From contig JANQJF010000023.1 of assembly GCA_028281765.1 (NCBI GenBank), positions 1 through 64,000 of the forward strand: a stretch of DNA of 64,000 nt, written 5' to 3'. Both the position numbers and the translations under genes were made by a program. Below, piece after piece: positions 61,849 to 64,000 of the stretch. This DNA is from Planctomycetota bacterium. GTDB taxonomy: Bacteria > Planctomycetota > UBA1135 > UBA2386. Within the stretch, counting starts at the first letter, position 1, and every line of letters starts with the position of its first letter. The notes below the pieces were generated by a model, which had not been told where the DNA came from, searched no databases, and was given only the letters and a program-made list of their open reading frames with translations.

Positions 61849-62930
61849 TTCGCACCGAGCTTTGCATCGTCGGAGGCGGCCCCGCTGGCGCGGCACTCGC
61901 TGGTTTTGCTGCGCGCGCCGGAGCCGATGTCGTGCTACTCACGGGCGCGAATCGGGCCTCGACATGGGAGCACATTCATCCCTCGGCGCGAACGTCCGTC
62001 CTCGCTCTCGAGGCCGACCTCGAGCGAGCCGCTCCAAGCCATGTTCCTGGAGGTGTCGCTGTGGCCTGGGACGACAAGCCGTTTCTGCGCTCCTACATGT
62101 CGGAGCCCCGCGGTCCCGGACTCTCCGTCGATCGCTCGTCGTTCGATGCGTGTTTGCGCGACGCGGCAAGGAAGGAAGGTGTTCGGATCGAGACTGGAGT
62201 CGCGCGCGACGTCGAAGTCCACCCTCGGCATGTGCGCGTTCACAGCGGGGGCGAAGATCGCCTCGAGATCCGCGCATCGTACGTCGTCGACGCGACGGGC
62301 CGACGTGCCACGATCGCTCGAAAGCTCGGGGCTCAGCGCACGCAACGAATCCCCCTGATCGCGTGGATCGCGGAATTCGAGACTGCGGACCTCGGCGCGC
62401 TCGTCGTCGAGGCGAGTCCCGACGGCTGGTTCTACACAATGGGCACGGACGGCGGTGCGAGCGTCGGGTGGGTCACGGAGCCCGGACGAGTGCACCCCCG
62501 AAGCGCCGAGCGCGAATTGCGGGCCGCGTTGGTGAACGCCCCACTGACGCGCGAGTGCGTCGGGGACGCTTCTATCGTCGGAATGACGAAGAAGATGGCC
62601 GGTAGCGGGCTCCTGGATCGCGTGATCGGAGACCGCTGGATCGCCGTCGGCGATGCCGCGGCATACACCGACCCGATCTGGGGCCAGGGGGTGTCGCGCG
62701 CGCTCGAAGTCGCGGAGCGCGCGAGCGAGTACTTGCGCGCTCCGGCCAAGGCGCGTAAGCGCCTCCAGCCGCTCTACGCGTCCGCGATCGCCGAACACTG
62801 GCTCGAAGTCGAGCGCGGGCGCGATGAGTTCTATGCGCGCGGGCTGAATCGGTTCGATACCGGCTTCTGGCGTTACTACGACCAGCAGGCTCGGGCGAAT
62901 CCGCTGCAGGCGAGTGTGCACGAGCGTTGA
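61845..62930 (+). CDS. LodB-like FAD-dependent oxidoreductase (CTQ maturase)
   Basis: 361 residues if translation starts at CTG 61845. The FAD-binding Rossmann motif ELCIVGGGPAGAALAGFAAR begins at residue 5; the first canonical start in this frame (GTG 61932) would delete it, and no ATG, GTG or TTG occurs in frame for over 100 bases before it. CTG 61845 overlaps the upstream TGA as CTGA; ATT 61848 is the alternative. Further motifs are VDATGRRATIARKLG and GDRWIAVGDAAAYTDPIWGQ, then GVSRALEVA, typical of tryptophan-halogenase-like and LodB flavoproteins. LodB is needed to form CTQ in LodA, so this is very likely the maturation partner. Translation should be coupled to the oxidase gene. Confidence 0.88.
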   Translation: MIRTELCIVGGGPAGAALAGFAARAGADVVLLTGANRASTWEHIHPSARTSVLALEADLERAAPSHVPGGVAVAWDDKPFLRSYMSEPRGPGLSVDRSSFDACLRDAARKEGVRIETGVARDVEVHPRHVRVHSGGEDRLEIRASYVVDATGRRATIARKLGAQRTQRIPLIAWIAEFETADLGALVVEASPDGWFYTMGTDGGASVGWVTEPGRVHPRSAERELRAALVNAPLTRECVGDASIVGMTKKMAGSGLLDRVIGDRWIAVGDAAAYTDPIWGQGVSRALEVAERASEYLRAPAKARKRLQPLYASAIAEHWLEVERGRDEFYARGLNRFDTGFWRYYDQQARANPLQASVHER

Positions 62931-63157
62931 GTCCGGAGCGAGCGGCTCGTCTTTGATTCTGTCTGCCGATTGGGGGACGGAGTTCCAGTAGCGGCGATCG
63001 CGGACTTCCGCGGCGGCTGCAGCCGCCCGAAAACTTCGACATCTTTTTCGCGGTTCGTGCGAGACCCCCGTGGGCCGCTCTCGATTGGTGTCCCCGAGCC
63101 GAGCGGATTGGCCGCTTCGCCTCGTTCGTACTGACACGCTCTTCCTCGGAAAGCCTC

Positions 63158-64000
63158 ATGTCCATGCTTCCGCTTTCTCATCTCGCGCGGGCTCTTGCGA
63201 TCGCGACCTGCCTGGCACCCGTCTGCATCGGACAGGTGCGCCTCGAGCGCCACGGCCCGGACGGCTTTCCCCCTTCGACCCCCGCCTTCGCGACGGCCAT
63301 CGTCGTGCTCGACGACCTCGACGGCGACGGTCTTGGTGAGCCGGCAACGCTTGCCGGCGGAGTGCGCATATTCTCGACCCGAACCGGTCGGATCCTTCGC
63401 CATCTGCCGCCGGGACCACTCGTCGACTCCTTGCCCGCCTCGCTCGCGGTCGTCGGCGACCTCGATGGCGACGGACTGCGGGACGTCGTCGTCGGCTACC
63501 CAGACGAGGACGGAGGACAAGGCCTCGTCGAGACGCTCTCCGTCGCCACCGGCAACCGGATCTTCGTAATCGCTGGAAGTCCTGGCTGGCGATTCGGCGA
63601 GTCGGTGTGTGGGGTCGGAGACGCGAACTTCGATTCGATTCCCGACTTCGCGGTCGGAGCGCCGAACCGCAGCACCACTGGCCCCGGTGGCGGCCCGAAC
63701 GTCGGGTTGGTGCGCGTGCACTCCGGGGCGAACGGGGCCGCGCTCTGGTCGGCGTCCATAGGCGGTCCCGACAGCTACTGCGGGATGTCCATCGACGCGC
63801 TCGGAGACCTCGACGGAGACGGAACGGTCAGCATCGTGTTCAGTGCGCCTGGCGCACGGCGCGCGTACGTCCATGAGGTGCTCGGGCAACCGGGTCTCGT
63901 CACGTTGGTGCCGCTCACGCCGTTCAACATGCTGGGCGACGACGACTTCGGTCATGTCGTGGCGGCGGTCGCCGACCTCGATGGGGATGGACGCAAGGAC
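63158..64000 (+). CDS. Exported FG-GAP repeat protein, 3' end beyond the window
   Basis: ATG 63158 opens a signal peptide (LSHLARALAIATCLAPVCIG) followed by 260 residues in one uninterrupted frame to the window end. FG-GAP calcium loops: VLDDLDGDGLGEPATLAGGV, VGDLDGDGLRDVVVGYP, VGDANFDSIPDFAVGAP, LGDLDGDGTVSIVFSAPGAR and VADLDGDGRKD. It parallels the protein at 44931 blade by blade (for example the ALGD-DGDG-VSIxxxxPGARxxY blade in both), so the two are paralogues. It is not part of the oxidase operon: 227 bp separate them, and they hold no recognisable gene. Confidence 0.88.
   Translation, partial: MSMLPLSHLARALAIATCLAPVCIGQVRLERHGPDGFPPSTPAFATAIVVLDDLDGDGLGEPATLAGGVRIFSTRTGRILRHLPPGPLVDSLPASLAVVGDLDGDGLRDVVVGYPDEDGGQGLVETLSVATGNRIFVIAGSPGWRFGESVCGVGDANFDSIPDFAVGAPNRSTTGPGGGPNVGLVRVHSGANGAALWSASIGGPDSYCGMSIDALGDLDGDGTVSIVFSAPGARRAYVHEVLGQPGLVTLVPLTPFNMLGDDDFGHVVAAVADLDGDGRKD

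Noticed and set aside
48289..62930. Contractile injection system or prophage tail cluster
   Set aside because: No sheath, tube, baseplate, spike or ATPase family can be recognised. The only enzymes are the quinoprotein oxidase and the flavoprotein.
1..64000. CRISPR arrays, rRNA genes, complete tRNA genes, insertion sequences
   Set aside because: Looked for regularly spaced repeats, conserved RNA segments and transposase motifs; only the tRNA-fMet fragment at 4010-4043 was found.

Overview
The window is about 64 kb of high-GC DNA that looks like the chromosome of a marine-type planctomycete. The evidence is the gene content: ECF sigma factors fused to carboxypeptidase-regulatory-like domains, a TIGR02999-type ECF sigma factor paired with a Ser/Thr kinase-TPR protein, FG-GAP proteins, a caspase-like protease with pre-peptidase C-terminal domains, and several exported proteins that share a C-terminal 'SN-G/A-L/I-x-V' module. 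The phylum assignment is inference; no rRNA or complete tRNA is present.

Layout. (1) 1-4.05 kb is accessory: an Apea-like HEPN protein, a small hypothetical protein, a decayed gene copy and a DUF2971 protein, ending at a 34-nt piece of initiator tRNA-fMet that looks like an integration-site remnant. (2) 4.1-11.4 kb holds a tail-collar-like membrane protein, two related lipoprotein loci, an exported protein, an HxlR regulator divergent from an acyl-CoA-dehydrogenase-type flavoenzyme, and a small membrane protein. (3) 11.8-19.4 kb has a PLP decarboxylase fused to an ABM-like domain, a polysaccharide O-acetylation pair (MBOAT plus AlgJ/AlgX-like), a secreted thioredoxin/TPR/toroid protein, and a cupin divergent from an FCD-GntR regulator with palindromes between them. 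(4) 19.6-26.6 kb has a membrane-tethered ECF sigma factor and, 7 nt downstream, an exported thioredoxin-like gene whose first redox-Cys codon is an in-frame TGA followed by a bacterial-SECIS-like hairpin; it is a strong selenoprotein candidate. An esterase, an OsmC protein, a GNAT protein and a decayed TlpA gene follow. (5) 26.8-32.8 kb has an exported repeat protein coupled to a caspase-like protease, a DUF4384-like membrane protein, and a decayed sigma/regulatory-domain gene. (6) 32.9-47.8 kb has an S9 peptidase, a class A beta-lactamase-like lipoprotein, TatD, a duplicated exported protein, sigma factor plus kinase, three small cytosolic families and an FG-GAP protein.

(7) 48.3-62.9 kb is the most striking region: six same-strand genes, nearly abutting, encoding a DUF6603 giant, three large uncharacterised proteins (910, 1489 and 440 aa), a LodA/GoxA-like quinoprotein oxidase and a LodB-like flavoprotein. 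It reads as one operon making a CTQ-dependent, peroxide-generating oxidase with very large partners of unknown role. (8) A second FG-GAP protein runs off the window end.

The genes suggest heavy investment in extracytoplasmic signalling and secreted or surface proteins. Several loci show decay: in-frame stops, compensating frameshifts and internal deletions.
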